From: Salpingoeca rosetta
Lineage: Eukaryota > Opisthokonta > Choanoflagellata > Craspedida > Salpingoecidae
Reading direction: 5' to 3'
DNA length: 31,551 nt
NCBI RefSeq assembly: GCF_000188695.1
Contig: NW_004754930.1
Location: 157,683 to 189,233, forward strand
Positions 1 through 11,625 of this stretch are shown in pieces. A model generated the notes under the pieces. It was given only the letters and a program-made list of their open reading frames with translations, did not search any database and was not told where the DNA came from. The position numbers and the translations under genes are program-made. Within the stretch, counting starts at the first letter, position 1, and the number at the start of each line of letters is the position of its first letter.

Positions 1-5
1 GCACG

Positions 6-900
6 ATGGCGGACAACAACAAGACGACGAAGAACAGCCAAGACGACGATGGCGAGCGTGGGCGATGTGATAAGCTCGCTCGCAAGCTGGTCAAGGCACT
101 AGTTGAGGTGAAGGGCGTGGAGGGAGCGGAGCAGCGGTTGAGTGAGTTGTTGGCACAAGTTCGAGCCGAGAAGAAGAGTAAACGCAAGCAATCCAAAGAA
201 GAAGAACAGAGCGACCGCAGGAAGGAAAAGAGCAAGAAGAAGAAGAAGGAGAAAAGCAAGAAGCGCGAGGAAGAGGATGCTGGAACGAAGGCCAAGGAAG
301 AGGACAAGCCACAGCCTGACAGTGACAGTGCAATGAGCGAGAAGGCAAACAGCAAGAAGAAATCGAAGAAGGAGGACAAGAAGAAACGCGCGAACTCATC
401 AAAGGAGGAGAAGACAGCGGATGACGGTAGTGCATCTGAAGAGAACACACGAAAGAAGGCCAAGCAAGCACCTGCTGCATCCGGCAACGATGACGCTGGG
501 TACTGGCAGCAAGCCAACCTTGGATCGGATGCCCGCAAGTCCAAATTCCTGCGGCTCATGGGTGCAGGCAAGAAAAAGGACGCCGCAGCCGCCTCCACCA
601 GGAACGTCGACGTCAACAAAGGTGTGTGTGTGTGTGTGCGTGTGCATGCATTTGCACGTGCTGTGCTCTACTGTGTGCACGCGCACTTGCATGTACACTG
701 CCGTGGCGCAGACTGTCGTCCTCGCACTTTTCGTCAACGAGATGTTCGCCTCGCCCCAGATGCACATGCTCACACGCACGCACGCACACGCTTGCACTGC
801 TGTAGGATCGGCGATTAACCAGCAGCTGGAGCAGCAGTTTGAGCGTGCGCGGCAGATGCAGCACAGGCGTGGCGGTGGCCGCACTGGTTTCTCCTCGTAA
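6..900 (+). CDS. Lysine-rich protein with C-terminal SMAP domain (KNOP1-like)
   Basis: Two exons, 6-621 and 806-900, joined g|ga (donor GTGTGT at 622, acceptor TGTAG at 804-805), give 236 aa. The first ~150 residues are a highly charged Lys/Glu/Ser-rich region with KKK/KEEE blocks. The C-terminus carries the two halves of a SMAP (small acidic protein) domain: YWQQANLG...RKSKFLRLMG at the end of exon 1, and the LEQQFERARQ...RRGGGRTGF tail in exon 2. The domain also ends human KNOP1 (lysine-rich nucleolar protein) and C11orf58. The basic composition suggests a nuclear or nucleolar protein, which is inference. The ATG at 6 lies at the window edge, so an upstream start or 5' exon cannot be excluded. 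An ATTAAA at 1099-1104 could be its poly(A) signal. Confidence 0.8.
622..805 (+). other. Intron of the SMAP gene with GT at 5' end and CA at 3' end
   Basis: The intron opens directly with a (GT)n run (622-644) and ends after CA-rich sequence (about 764-796). The two ends are near-complementary, for example gcatgcatttgcacgtg near 646-661 and CACGCACGCACACG near the acceptor. Confidence 0.7.
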
Positions 901-1399
901 CGCCATCACGAAAGTTCTCATGTGTCGAATTGTGCCTCTGCCTCCCCTCCTCCTCCTTTGTGGTGATGATGATCGTGTCTTTTGACTGCTCTCCTGTTTT
1001 GTGGTTGACTTCATAGCTGTAGGTGTTTGTCCCATTCATGTATGGAAGCTTGCATGCGTGAGGGGTTGTGTGAGTGTGTGCAAGCGCACATGTGACGTAT
1101 TAAAGACACAAGCTCCTCAACCACTTGAATGCACTTCTGTACTGCATTAGACTTGCAGGGAGCACAGTTCAAAACACACACACGGTCAGTTCGATATCTG
1201 TACGTGCACCAATGCACAACAACACAGCACGCACATGTACATCAATACAGAAACAAGCACTCTTGCACACACGTAGAGGCTGTAACAAATATGAAGAACG
1301 CATTCACGTGTGCACATTCAGCGTTGGAAAGACACGAAAACGAGAGAAGTATTTGCATGCGTGGGCGACTTGACGTAACAGCACACACACACACAAGCA

Positions 1400-1484
<85 letters not shown>

Positions 1485-1515
1485 GTACACACACATTCAA
1501 CAACACATACGCGTG
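901..1515. other. Convergent 3' intergenic region
   Basis: This is 615 bp between the stop codons of two convergent genes. It holds the ATTAAA at 1099-1104 on the + strand and a 77-bp (CA)n run at 1404-1480. Open frames here encode only repeat-derived Thr-His or Cys-Val polymers. I see no conserved protein or RNA gene. Confidence 0.6.
1099..1104 (+). promoter_or_regulatory. Possible poly(A) signal ATTAAA
   Basis: ATTAAA hexamer about 200 nt past the stop of the SMAP-domain gene, on its sense strand. It is the only near-consensus signal I noticed before the convergent gene. Confidence 0.35.
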
Positions 1516-1740
1516 CTACTTGCTGCCTGTGGTGATCTTGGTGATGGGGATGGTCTTGGTTGGCTTGGCGGGGGCAAACGTGCCGTAGACATATGTAGAG
1601 GCGATGACGAGGAGAGCGCCAAACCCAAAGCGCGACGTCACAACAAAGTCGAGATACAGCGCAGACACAATCGAGGACAGGATGATGGAGATGGACGTGG
1701 CAAACCCCTGGAGCGTATCGTGCAGCCGCGTGTGCATGGG

Positions 1741-1804
<64 letters not shown>

Positions 1805-1815
1805 GTGTGTGATGC

Positions 1816-1846
<31 letters not shown>

Positions 1847-2104
1847 ATGTGAGCATGGGTGCAATGGAGGGGAGAGAGTGAGTGAGTGAGTGTGTGTGTG
1901 TGTGTGTGTGAGAGACAGAGAGAGAAGAGCACTTGGTGTGTGAGCAGCAGGCTCAACCAACAAAAGCAGCTGGCATGTCACGTCACAGTCTGGTGCACCT
2001 TTAGAATGTTGTCGGCGTACTTGACAACAACAGCCACAATCAATCCCCCAAATGCCTGCAAGACCACAAAGTGGTGACGAGCACGGCAAGAGAGCGAAGG
2101 TGTG

Positions 2105-2174
<70 letters not shown>

Positions 2175-2405
2175 GTGTGTGTGTGTCAGAGTGTTTGGCG
2201 ACACCCGTAGAAGACATGCGTGCGAAGGCAGAAATCACAACAACAGACTGACAGCAGGGTGCCACTTTTCATGAGAATCATACCTGCAACGAGATGGCAA
2301 TGTATGCCTCCTTGTTGTACCCGTACAGAAAGCCTTGCTTCATCACTGCAAGGGGGGAAAGCAACGACAATAGCACGCGATTAGGCTGGGTACGATGACG
2401 ACAAC

Positions 2406-2492
<87 letters not shown>

Positions 2493-3908
2493 ACCTCTGT
2501 CATAGTGTGAGTAGAGGACGCTGGAGAGGGCGATGATGACACCCATGCCTGCAAGCTGCACGTTGAGCACCCACACGCCAGCCGTCTCACCCTTCAGCAC
2601 CTTCTCAAAGTACACGCCAGCGAAGCCTGCACACACGCACGCGCAACGGTCAACATGAACACAATGCAGTCGTGTGAAGGTGGCGGTGCTTGTGTCGATG
2701 GCATCAAGCTCTCATCTGAGGTCCACACACATGCTCACGGGATCAAAGGCATGCCCGCACATGCACCACACCACACCACATGACATGACGCCACACCACG
2801 CAACACCACGCAGCAGCAAGCAGCAGCACGAGTGACGACGAACCGCTGGAGAAGCAGGCTGTGACGACCATGATAAGACCCATAAAGCGCTCGGCAATCG
2901 AGTGCTCGTCCTCAGTCTCTGCGGTGGTGATGGTGGTGACAACTGTGATTGCCATGGTTGTGGAAGGCCATCCTCGTGCGGTGCATGCATGCATGCATGC
3001 AGACAAACACATGTGCACGTGTGTAGTGCGGGAGCGAGCGGGTACCTGAGTCGGGCATTTGGATGAGCGCAACACCAGCCGTCAGCATCACCTATTGGCG
3101 AGCGAAGCAGTCAGGGCACACCGCGCCATGTGAGGTGGTGGTGGTGGTGGTGGTGGTGATGGTAGACATAGAAGCAACGCGCAGTGGCTATTGCGGCTGG
3201 TACTACGCACAGACACAGACACTGGGTTGCACACATGAACATATACAACATGCAAACCATGCAAGCACGCACACAAAGCCATGCACACACGCACACACAG
3301 CCACACACATGCACACACACACACAGCCACACAGCCATGCACGCACACGCACGCACACTCGCGCGCGTCAAGTCACGTACGAGGGAGATCCACTGCATGA
3401 GGGAGAGGCGTTTGCCCAAGAGGACGACAGCGAAGAGGGCGGTGGTGAGCACCTTGAGCTGGTACGTCACCTGGAACGTGGCTGCATCCAGATACGTCAC
3501 GGCCATGTACTGCAGCGTGTTCTGTTGTTGACAGCAGCACGTGTTCGTGGCGGGTAGCGCCAAATACAGCGCAGCATGCGGTGGTGTGTCATGTGGGAAG
3601 TGAGATGCATGCGTGCATGTACGCGCAAGGCAATGGCCACAAGAACCCACAAGAACAAGGGGGTATTGTGTGAGCACCGCCAAGATTACTGAGCATGTCA
3701 CGATGTCGTCCGCCCCTGCACGACGCTGGTGTGTGCGTGACAAGCATACCTGTAGTGTGTACAGGCCCGCAGGAACCATGATCTTGAGCGTCGTGATGGG
3801 CTGCCCGATGATGTCCGTGTGTAGCCTCTGCAAGGGATACGGTGTGCCGCAACAACCCAAGAACGAGCGTGAGCAGGTTGATTAGGGGTGTGCATGTGTG
3901 TGTGTGTT

Positions 3909-3947
<39 letters not shown>

Positions 3948-5100
3948 TGTGTTCAGTGTGTGTCTGTGTTCAGTGTGTGTGTGTGTCTGTGTTCAGTGTG
4001 TCTGTGTTCAGTGTGTGTGTGTGTTCAGTGTGCGTGTGTCTGTGTGTCTGTCTGCGTGTTCAGTGTGTCTGTCTGCGTGTTCAGTGTGTCCATGTGTGTT
4101 TGTGTTCATGCACAGCGTAAGGTGCGTTGCAAGCGAGCACAGGATGAGAGGGTGGGCGCGCACCCGAAGCATGCCGATGGGCCCGCCCTCTTGGATGGCG
4201 ATCAGTAGAAGGGAGCTCAGCAACTTGAACGATTCCGCCAGCACGACCGCTGTTCCTGGAAGATAGAGTGTTTCATTATCGCCTCGCTGTATCCCAAGCG
4301 AACAGAAGGGCACAATCACCACACACACAAGAAGGAGGAGGAGGAGGAGGAGGAGGAGGAGGAGGAGGAGGAGGAGGAGGAGGAGGAGGAGGAGGAGGAG
4401 GAGTGGAATCAGGAGGCGGCATGATGAGGAGTGGCACAAAGATGGAACACGCTCACGTGCACATGCACAAGCACAACCGTCTATACACATAGGCGCGCAC
4501 ACGCACACACACACACGCACACACACGTACACATACGTACAGACAAACGAGCACACACACACACACACGCATGCATGCATGCATGCATACATGCGACAAC
4601 TCGTGCACGTACCGCGCGAGAGGCTCTCAGCATGAGATACAATGCAGAGTTCTGCACAACCAGGATGACCAAACTGGCATACTTGATGGGTATGCCACAG
4701 ATGCTCGCTGTGTAATGTGCATGTGCATGGGTGCCACACAAGAGTGGGTGTGGCAGTGGGGAAAGGTCAACACAAACGGAGCAAGCCACACCGTCGACAC
4801 ACACACAAGCGCACACAAGCAGACGAGGACGACCAAGCACACACACACACGACGACAAACACCCACTGGCAGCACAATTGCGGCTGTTGTTGTTTGTTGT
4901 TGTTGATGCTGTTACATTATCGCTTCGATCCTCCCTCCAAACTCCCCAACCTCACACACACAGAACACATGTCCCAAGCACTCCCATCCCGGACCACTTC
5001 TTCCTCCTCCAGCCCAACTCATCCAACGTCAAGCACCATCCACCATCCATCCATCCACCATCCATTCAACCACTCAAGACTCACGGTCAGAGGCAGGCAT
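1516..5100 (-). CDS. SLC35A: Nucleotide-sugar transporter, SLC35A2/A3 family
   Basis: Golgi multi-pass antiporter that imports UDP-sugar (UDP-GlcNAc or UDP-Gal by family) in exchange for UMP. Eleven exons, 5'->3' on the minus strand: 5100-5085, 4707-4613, 4286-4164, 3827-3750, 3521-3381, 3091-3046, 2918-2844, 2626-2495, 2345-2284, 2055-1999, 1707-1516. All phases agree and give 338 aa, close to the usual 320-340. Family hallmarks: [17 protein letters not shown] (first membrane helix), [45 protein letters not shown], and [19 protein letters not shown] near the C-terminus. Exon 1 is only 16 nt (MPASD plus one base) with a GTGAGT donor; it is the least certain exon. Exon 7 could start at 2942 instead of 2918, adding 8 residues in frame. 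Substrate cannot be read from sequence alone. It diverges from the DOCK gene. Confidence 0.92.
1742..1797. repeat. (GT)n microsatellite in SLC35A intron 10
   Basis: About 56 bp of pure GT on +, which reads CA on the transporter's sense strand, shortly upstream of the acceptor at 1708. A second run lies at 1821-1846. Confidence 0.9.
2108..2166. repeat. (GT)n microsatellite in SLC35A intron 9
   Basis: About 59 bp of GT on + (CA in the sense of the transporter), upstream of the exon 10 acceptor at 2056. Confidence 0.9.
2420..2490. repeat. (CA)n microsatellite abutting an SLC35A donor
   Basis: 71 bp of CA on +, so GT in the sense of the transporter, starting 4 nt into the intron after the donor at 2494 (sense GTTCGTGTGTG). 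Confidence 0.9.
3888..4110. repeat. GT-rich array with interspersed TTCA in SLC35A intron 3
   Basis: About 220 bp of GT runs punctuated by repeated GTGTTCAGTGTGTCT units on +. In the sense of the transporter it is CA-rich with TGAACAC units and fills the 3' two-thirds of intron 3 (3828-4163). Confidence 0.75.
4334..4403. repeat. (GAG)n trinucleotide run in SLC35A intron 2
   Basis: 70 bp of GGA/GAG on +, reading (CTC)n in the transporter's sense. It lies ~47 nt upstream of the exon 3 acceptor, so it forms an unusually long pyrimidine tract. CA on + (4498-4570) flanks the donor side of the same intron. Confidence 0.9.
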
Positions 5101-5329
5101 GGCGGCTTGTTCCCTTCTCAGTTCTCTTTGTTTTGCGCCCCAAGTGTGAATGCGCGACTGAATTCAGTCGCAGGACAACTCACCAGTGGTGTGCGCCCAG
5201 AACACACATCACCACCACCACTGGCAAGAAGCAAGCAAAGCAAAGCAAAGCAAAGAAGGGGGTTGTTTGTGTTTTGCGACCATCCATCGATCCAGTCAGG
5301 AAGGAAGGCAGGGCATACCCGCACCTGCG

Positions 5330-5364
<35 letters not shown>

Positions 5365-5471
5365 ACGCACGACATACACACACACACACACGACACACGT
5401 GTCGCAGCACAAGCACAAGCCGCAGCAGCAGCAGCAGCAAGCAAGCAAGTGCGGACGTCAGGACAACCAGG
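5101..5471. promoter_or_regulatory. Bidirectional promoter region between SLC35A and DOCK
   Basis: 371 bp between two divergent start codons (5100 on -, 5472 on +). It must hold both 5' UTRs and promoters. It contains CA runs (5334-5360, 5376-5390), AGCAAAGCAAAGCAAAG at about 5233-5252, and a short CAG run near 5424. I see no clear TATA box. Confidence 0.6.
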
Positions 5472-6296
5472 ATGCCCCGTGCCATTGCCATTGACGGCGG
5501 ACTGGAGGAGTCATCAGGGACAGACTCGTTTCGCAGGCCAAAGCCAGTGGAGGTGCCAGACCTGGAGGCCATCTTCGAGGCAAAACGAGACGCCATCAAC
5601 TCAGATGAACTCAAGCACTTGCTTCTTCCCCCCAAAGATGAGATCAAGGTCCAGCCGATGCGATGATTGGGGGGGGGGGGAGTGTGTTAGTCGTGGTGGC
5701 AATTCTGCGTTGCCGTCGCTTTCGATTGTGCATGCATGTGTGTATGTGTGTGTGTGTGTGTGCGTGTGCCTCTGTGTGTGTCTGTGCTTTTGGTGTTCGT
5801 CACAACACAACAACACAAACTACAACAAGGGTTGAATGTGCATGATGTGTGCTCACATCACTTCCCGTTTCTTCCATGCAGGTGCAAGACATTGAGCGAC
5901 TGTCACGCACGATTGACTCCTCCGTACCAGAGAACACCTACGAACAAACAAACGACCTGTTTGCTCGCAAGGTCGGAGTTACCGTGTCTTTACACCTGTG
6001 TGTGTGTGTGTGTGTGACATGTGAACGCGTTGTGGCCTGTTCTCACCAACACGTTCTCTGATCTTGTCTGTTTCGCCGCCGTTTCCATAGTGCATCGAGT
6101 TTTACAGTGGAGGCTGGAACATTGTCGAGCGCAAGGATGAAGGAGATCGCGTGCCATCGCCAACGTGGGTGCCTCACAGTGTGCATTTGTGCATGTGTGT
6201 TCGTGTGTGCATAAGCGTTTATTGCCTCTTGTGTGCGGCAACCCAGCCCCAACTTGTGTGCACATTCCAACGGAATGTCTCACCCACGCACTTGTC

Positions 6297-6378
<82 letters not shown>

Positions 6379-6873
6379 GTCTCCAAATTCAGGCTGGTCC
6401 CGCTTGTGTATGAGTCGGACCTCAAACACGCTCACAAATCGTCAGCGGTGCGTTGTGTTTCACATGTCTGTGTGTGTGTGTGCGTGTAATGCTTCTGCCG
6501 CTGCTTGAAGGCGCCCTAGCGCGCTTCTTCACTGTCGCACTGTTCTCCTTACATGTGGACACCACCACCACCACCACGTGCTGTCACGATGGGCATTGCA
6601 GCAAGATCTGATGCATGAGCTGGCAAACATCAGCTCCAAGGAGATTCTCAACAGCAGTCTGCTGTGCTCCCGCGCAGAGAGCAGAGACACGAGCGATACG
6701 CCGGTCAAGGGCCAAAAGAAGGTCAGCACACACATCCATGCACCGTGCAACGCACCTACCGGCATTGCACACCCACACACAAGCTCATGCTCGAGCACAC
6801 AAACACAAACACACGTGCGCACACAAAAGTGCCGATGTACGCTCATCGCCGCCTCTCTCCACCGCAATCACAT

Positions 6874-6942
<69 letters not shown>

Positions 6943-8539
6943 AGCCCGCTGTCAGCCTGAAGGCAAAAGCGAAGAAGCGCGTGGTTGTGTTTCGGTTCAA
7001 GACGGAGCGTGGCCCGCCCATTCTCGAGTTTGCAAAGGACGACAAGCGTGCACACAAGGAAGAGCTTGATCTCAGCGCCTCAAACAGCATCGAGGTAGGC
7101 ACATGGTGGGACAGGGGAGGAGTGTGTGTGTGTATGAATTGTAAGTACGCGTCCACATGTGCGTGTGTGTGTGTTTCGAGTACACCCTCATGTGTGTGCG
7201 TTTCTCCCTGTGCGGTGTGATGAACGCATTGTGGTCTGGTGTCATGTCACACTCATACACAATTTCTCATGCTGCTGATTTTGCTTTCACTGTACGCGCG
7301 CACTCGCCACTCCTCCCCCCCCCTCCACACCACTCCCCGTTGCAATGCAACCGCAGTATGACGACAACAGCACCGACACGTTTGTCATCAACTTTGACGA
7401 GGGCGCGTATGTGTTCCAGTGCGAAGATATGGCCACACGTGAGAAGTGGGTCTCAACCGTTGCCGACAAGGTGAGTAGCACGTCACCAACACAGTGGATG
7501 ATGATTCACACTGCCCACATGTGGCTGTGGCTGCGCTGACGCTCGAGTTGCTTATCATGCACACCATAGCATGAATGCGTGCGTGCACGCCTGCCGCGTC
7601 AAACTCACGCACACACGCACACATCATGTTCATGCACATATGTGCGCACACACACACATGCGCACACACACACACACGTACCCCTGTTCACCTCCATGCA
7701 GGTAAACCTGTGGCGACGCGTTGTTCCGCAGGCGAATGGCGGTGCGGATGTGCCCGACTCTCCGCTTGAACCCTCGCCGCAGCGGTTCTCCCTCAAGAAC
7801 ACGTGAGCATGCCGTATATCGTGTGGTGGTGTTCTTTGTTCTTGTTCTTGCTCTTGTTCTTGTTCTTTGTTCTTGTTTTTTGTTCTTGTTCTTGTTCCTG
7901 TTGTTCTTGTTCTTGTTCTTGTTCTTGTTCTTTGTTCTTGCTCTTGTTCTTGTTCTTGTTCTTACTCACCCAACCTCAACCCCCAACCAATGCACTGCCA
8001 CGTGTGGGCACAACAGCCGCGGTCCCAAAGTGGACACAAAGTCCGTGTTTCTCGATTTGTCGCAGTCACGATCGCCGCAGGACCGAAAGTCCCTTCGCTC
8101 GCGTCTCGCCCGCCCAGACCTGCTCGCCGTTTACCAAGGTGTGTGTGTGTGTGTCTTATTGGTGTGCATGTGTGTGTCTGCCGCTGTTGGCTTGGCACAA
8201 CTCAAGCATGCGATCACTTCCACCTGCTCATTTTTCAATCTCTGCCTCCGAACGCATCCATACATGCATACATATTTGCATGTGCTCCGCTCTGTGTATG
8301 CCTGTACGGAGCAGTTGACGATGCTGCGCCGCTGAGCAAACCCATCCCGCCGCCGCCGCACATGTCGGAGTACCTTGGACACCGCTTCGTCGTCACCTGC
8401 CAGGATCTCACCATGCGCATGAACCTCTCCGCCAACGGCAGGCCCCTCAACGTACACTCCCACATGTCTCTGTGTGCAGCTGTGGGTGTGTGTGGGTGGG
8501 TGTGTGCGTGCGCGCGCGTGCGTGCGGCACGTGTGTATG

Positions 8540-8573
<34 letters not shown>

Positions 8574-11003
8574 TCATGTGTGCTTGCGCGTATGGGCTTG
8601 CTGTATTGTCCTCAAACCACATTCTCTCATCTTCACACGGCCCACCACGCCATCACACCACCGCCATCAGCCGGAGCCGTTCTTCTGTTCGCTCGTGCTC
8701 TACGACATCAGAGAGAATTGCGTTGTTAGCGAGCGCTTCCACTTTGATCTCAACCAACAGCGACACGTACGTGAACTGTGTGTGTGTGTGTGTGTCTGTC
8801 TCTGTGCGTGTGTCTGCGTGTGTCCATGTGTCTGTGTCTGTGTGGGTTCCATTGGTGCTCACAATACTGATTGCCCCACCTTCCTTGCTCTTCAACACTA
8901 TCCATCCATCACCACCACCACCACCACCACCACCACCACCACCACCATCAGGGCTACTGCGAGGTGGACACGAGCGCCGCGCATCTGGAGACACGGAGCC
9001 GGCGGGCCGTGTTCAGCGTGTCGGACCCGCACCCCGAGATCTACCTCGTGCTCTTTGTTGAGAAGACGCTGCAGAAGGACTTCAACGCCGTCATCGAGGC
9101 ATACATCAGGGTACACGCAAACACATGATGATGCAGTCGTGGCACACGTGTGTGTAGCATGTGTGTGTATCTGTGTGTCTGCGTCTGTGTATGTGTGTAT
9201 GTGTGTGTGTATCTGTATGTCTGTGTCTGTGACCTCCCCGCCCCTGCCCCTCCAGCTGTCATATACACGAGACTGTGCTTGCCTTTCACCCTGCTTCTCC
9301 GCCCTCAATCCACCTGCGAAGCAACTCACGCTTATCATCAACATACCCGAACGCTTCACGTCCCCTCAACTCCCCCCTTCCTTTTTCTCTCCCTCTCCCC
9401 CATCCGAATCCCTGCATTGGTGCACCAACAGGGTGCAGACAACCCGAAGGCAGCAGAGCGGCAGAGCAAAGCGGCCGCAGATGCAATGGCGCGTCACGGC
9501 GGTCAGCGCATGCCGTTTGCATGGGCAGCGCGACCTGTGTTCCGCTCTGATAAGGAGCTTGACACGCGTGCTGAGTTTTCGCCGCTGTTTCGCCAGGATC
9601 TGGAGAAGATGCGCGAGGAAGACATGTTCCGTGTGCTGCATGAGTACCACCGCACCATGGTCAAGACCAGCACGCAGGGGAAACTCAGGTTTACGATGGT
9701 TCCCGGGGCGTTCACAGCGTCGGTCGAGCGCTACGCGTCCAACTACCCAACGGTGACCCCCTCCCTGCTGCCAGTGGCGCCGTACCCGGACAAGGAACTC
9801 GCACCGCGACGCGAGGTGATGAGCTTCTATCCCCGTGCCCTGCAGCACGCCCACCTCACCTACTACGACTTTCTGTACGTGTACCCGCGCTCCGTCAACT
9901 TTGCCGCCAAGCGCGTGAGCAAGAGCAGCAGTGCGCGCAATGTGCTCTGCCGCATCATGCTGCTTGACACGGACAAGTTTGCGCTCGACCCAAATCCATC
10001 GGGCGCGCCGCTTGTGTATGGCCGCTCCAACACGCAGCGCTACGTGTCGTACGCAGAGACCACGGTGTCGTACCACACGCGTCAGCCCACCTTCAACGAG
10101 GAGGTGAAGATTGCGCTGCCGCCAACGGTGAGCCGCCACCACCACCTCCTCTTCACCTTCTTCCACGTGGCAGTGAAGGAGAAGAAGAAATCCAAGACAA
10201 TGGTGCGGCTCGGCCACGCCGTCTTGCCGCTCGCCGTTGCGCTCACCACCAACCGCGCCCGCTTCCACATGTGCGTTGCAAGCGCCTCTGCTGGCTATGA
10301 CGGCCACGATCTACCGCCAAACTATCTTGAGCAGATCAAGATGGAGGGCAAGACGCGCGACACGTATGACAAGGAGTGCGAGCAGGAGCCGCTGCCTGGC
10401 CTGCGCTGGCTGGACGACGGCAAGCCCCTGTTTGTCGTGGACACACGCTCGCACTCAACCGTCCGGCACCACGACGACCACTTGCGCAAGTTTTTCAACG
10501 CGTGTGCACGCCACGACCGCACCACGCGCTCCGACACGGAGCTGTGCAACGCCATCAAAGGGCTGCACGCCATGCAGGATGCAACGCTGTTTGGGTTTCT
10601 TCCCGTCATCTTCAACCAGCTGCTGGAGCTGCTGCCGTCGAGTCCAAGCAACCACGACGACGTGACGGCCAACGTGATCACGTATCTGCTGTATGCGGTG
10701 GGACGCATGCCCGTGACAGCCCACGAGCGCAGCCAGCTCGTGCACCAGTATGTTGAGCATGTGTTCAAGACATCTTACGACAGCACATCCATGCGCGCTG
10801 TGCACGACGGCCTTGCACATCAGCTGCTGCCCATCTTGAAGGACGGGCAGACACGCGACTCTGTTGTGCTGTATGCGTGGTTCTTTCTCCGTCTCATCAG
10901 CAAGAGCATGGCCCAGTTTCTCTTTGAAACGAAAATGCACAAGAAACCCCGCAAGAAGCGCTTTCCTCAGGTTGGCAACGCTTTTTGTGTGTGTGTGCGT
11001 TTG

Positions 11004-11089
<86 letters not shown>

Positions 11090-11551
11090 TGGGTGTGAGT
11101 GTGGCTGGGTGCGTGCGGGTGTNNNNNNNNNNNNNNNNNNNNNNNNNNNNNNNNNNNNNNNNNNNNNNNNNNNNNNNNNNNNNNNNNNNNNNNNNNNNNN
11201 NNNNNNNNNNNNNNNNNNNNNNNNNNNNNNNNNNNNNNNNNNNNNNNNNNNNNNNNNNNNNNNNNNNNNNNNNNNNNNNNNNNNNNNNNNNNNNNNNNNN
11301 NNNNNNNNNNNNNNNNNNNNNNNNNNNNNNNNNNNNNNNNNNNNNNNNNNNNNNNNNNNNNNNNNNNNNNNNNNNNNNNNNNNNNNNNNNNNNNNNNNNN
11401 NNNNNNNNNNNNNNNNNNNNNNNNNNNNNNNNNNNNNNNNNNNNNNNNNNNNNNNNNNNNNNNNNNNNNNNNNNNNNNNNNNNNNNNNNNNNNNNNNNNN
11501 NNNNNNNNNNNNNNNNNNNNNNNNNNNNNNNNNNNNNNNNNNNNNNNNNNN

Positions 11552-11625
<74 letters not shown>

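Larger units (their letters stand above)
5472..10970 (+). other. DOCK exon map, N-terminal half (exons 1-13)
   Basis: Exons: 5472-5648, 5882-5971, 6091-6164, 6393-6447, 6602-6721, 6942-7094, 7357-7470, 7702-7802, 8017-8138, 8315-8451, 8671-8766, 8952-9110, 9432-10970. They total 2937 nt with all phases consistent. Exons 6-8 encode the PH domain (hydrophobic strands KRVVVFRF and TFVINF, then the helix around EKWVSTV). Exon 10 onward shows zizimin blocks such as HRFVVTCQDLTMRMNL and VFSVSDPHPEIYLVLFVEK. Exon 13 is unusually long (513 codons) and carries PFAWAARPVF, the DHR-1 core (YYDFLYVYP, VYGRSNTQRY, HHHLLFTFFHVAV) and WFFLRLISKSMAQFL. Exon 1 uses a weak-looking donor, GTCCAG. Confidence 0.85.

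Noticed and set aside
1403..2089. Long open frames of Thr-His or Cys-Val polymers (also at 3898-4266, 6151-6508, 14169-14480, 20212-20900 and others)
   Set aside because: They are translations of (CA)n/(GT)n repeats, which lack stops in both frames. They overlap introns of well-supported genes.
7831..7964. TTGTTC array as an interstitial telomere or CRISPR-like repeat
   Set aside because: The unit is not a telomere motif, there are no unique spacers, and it lies fully inside a DOCK intron.
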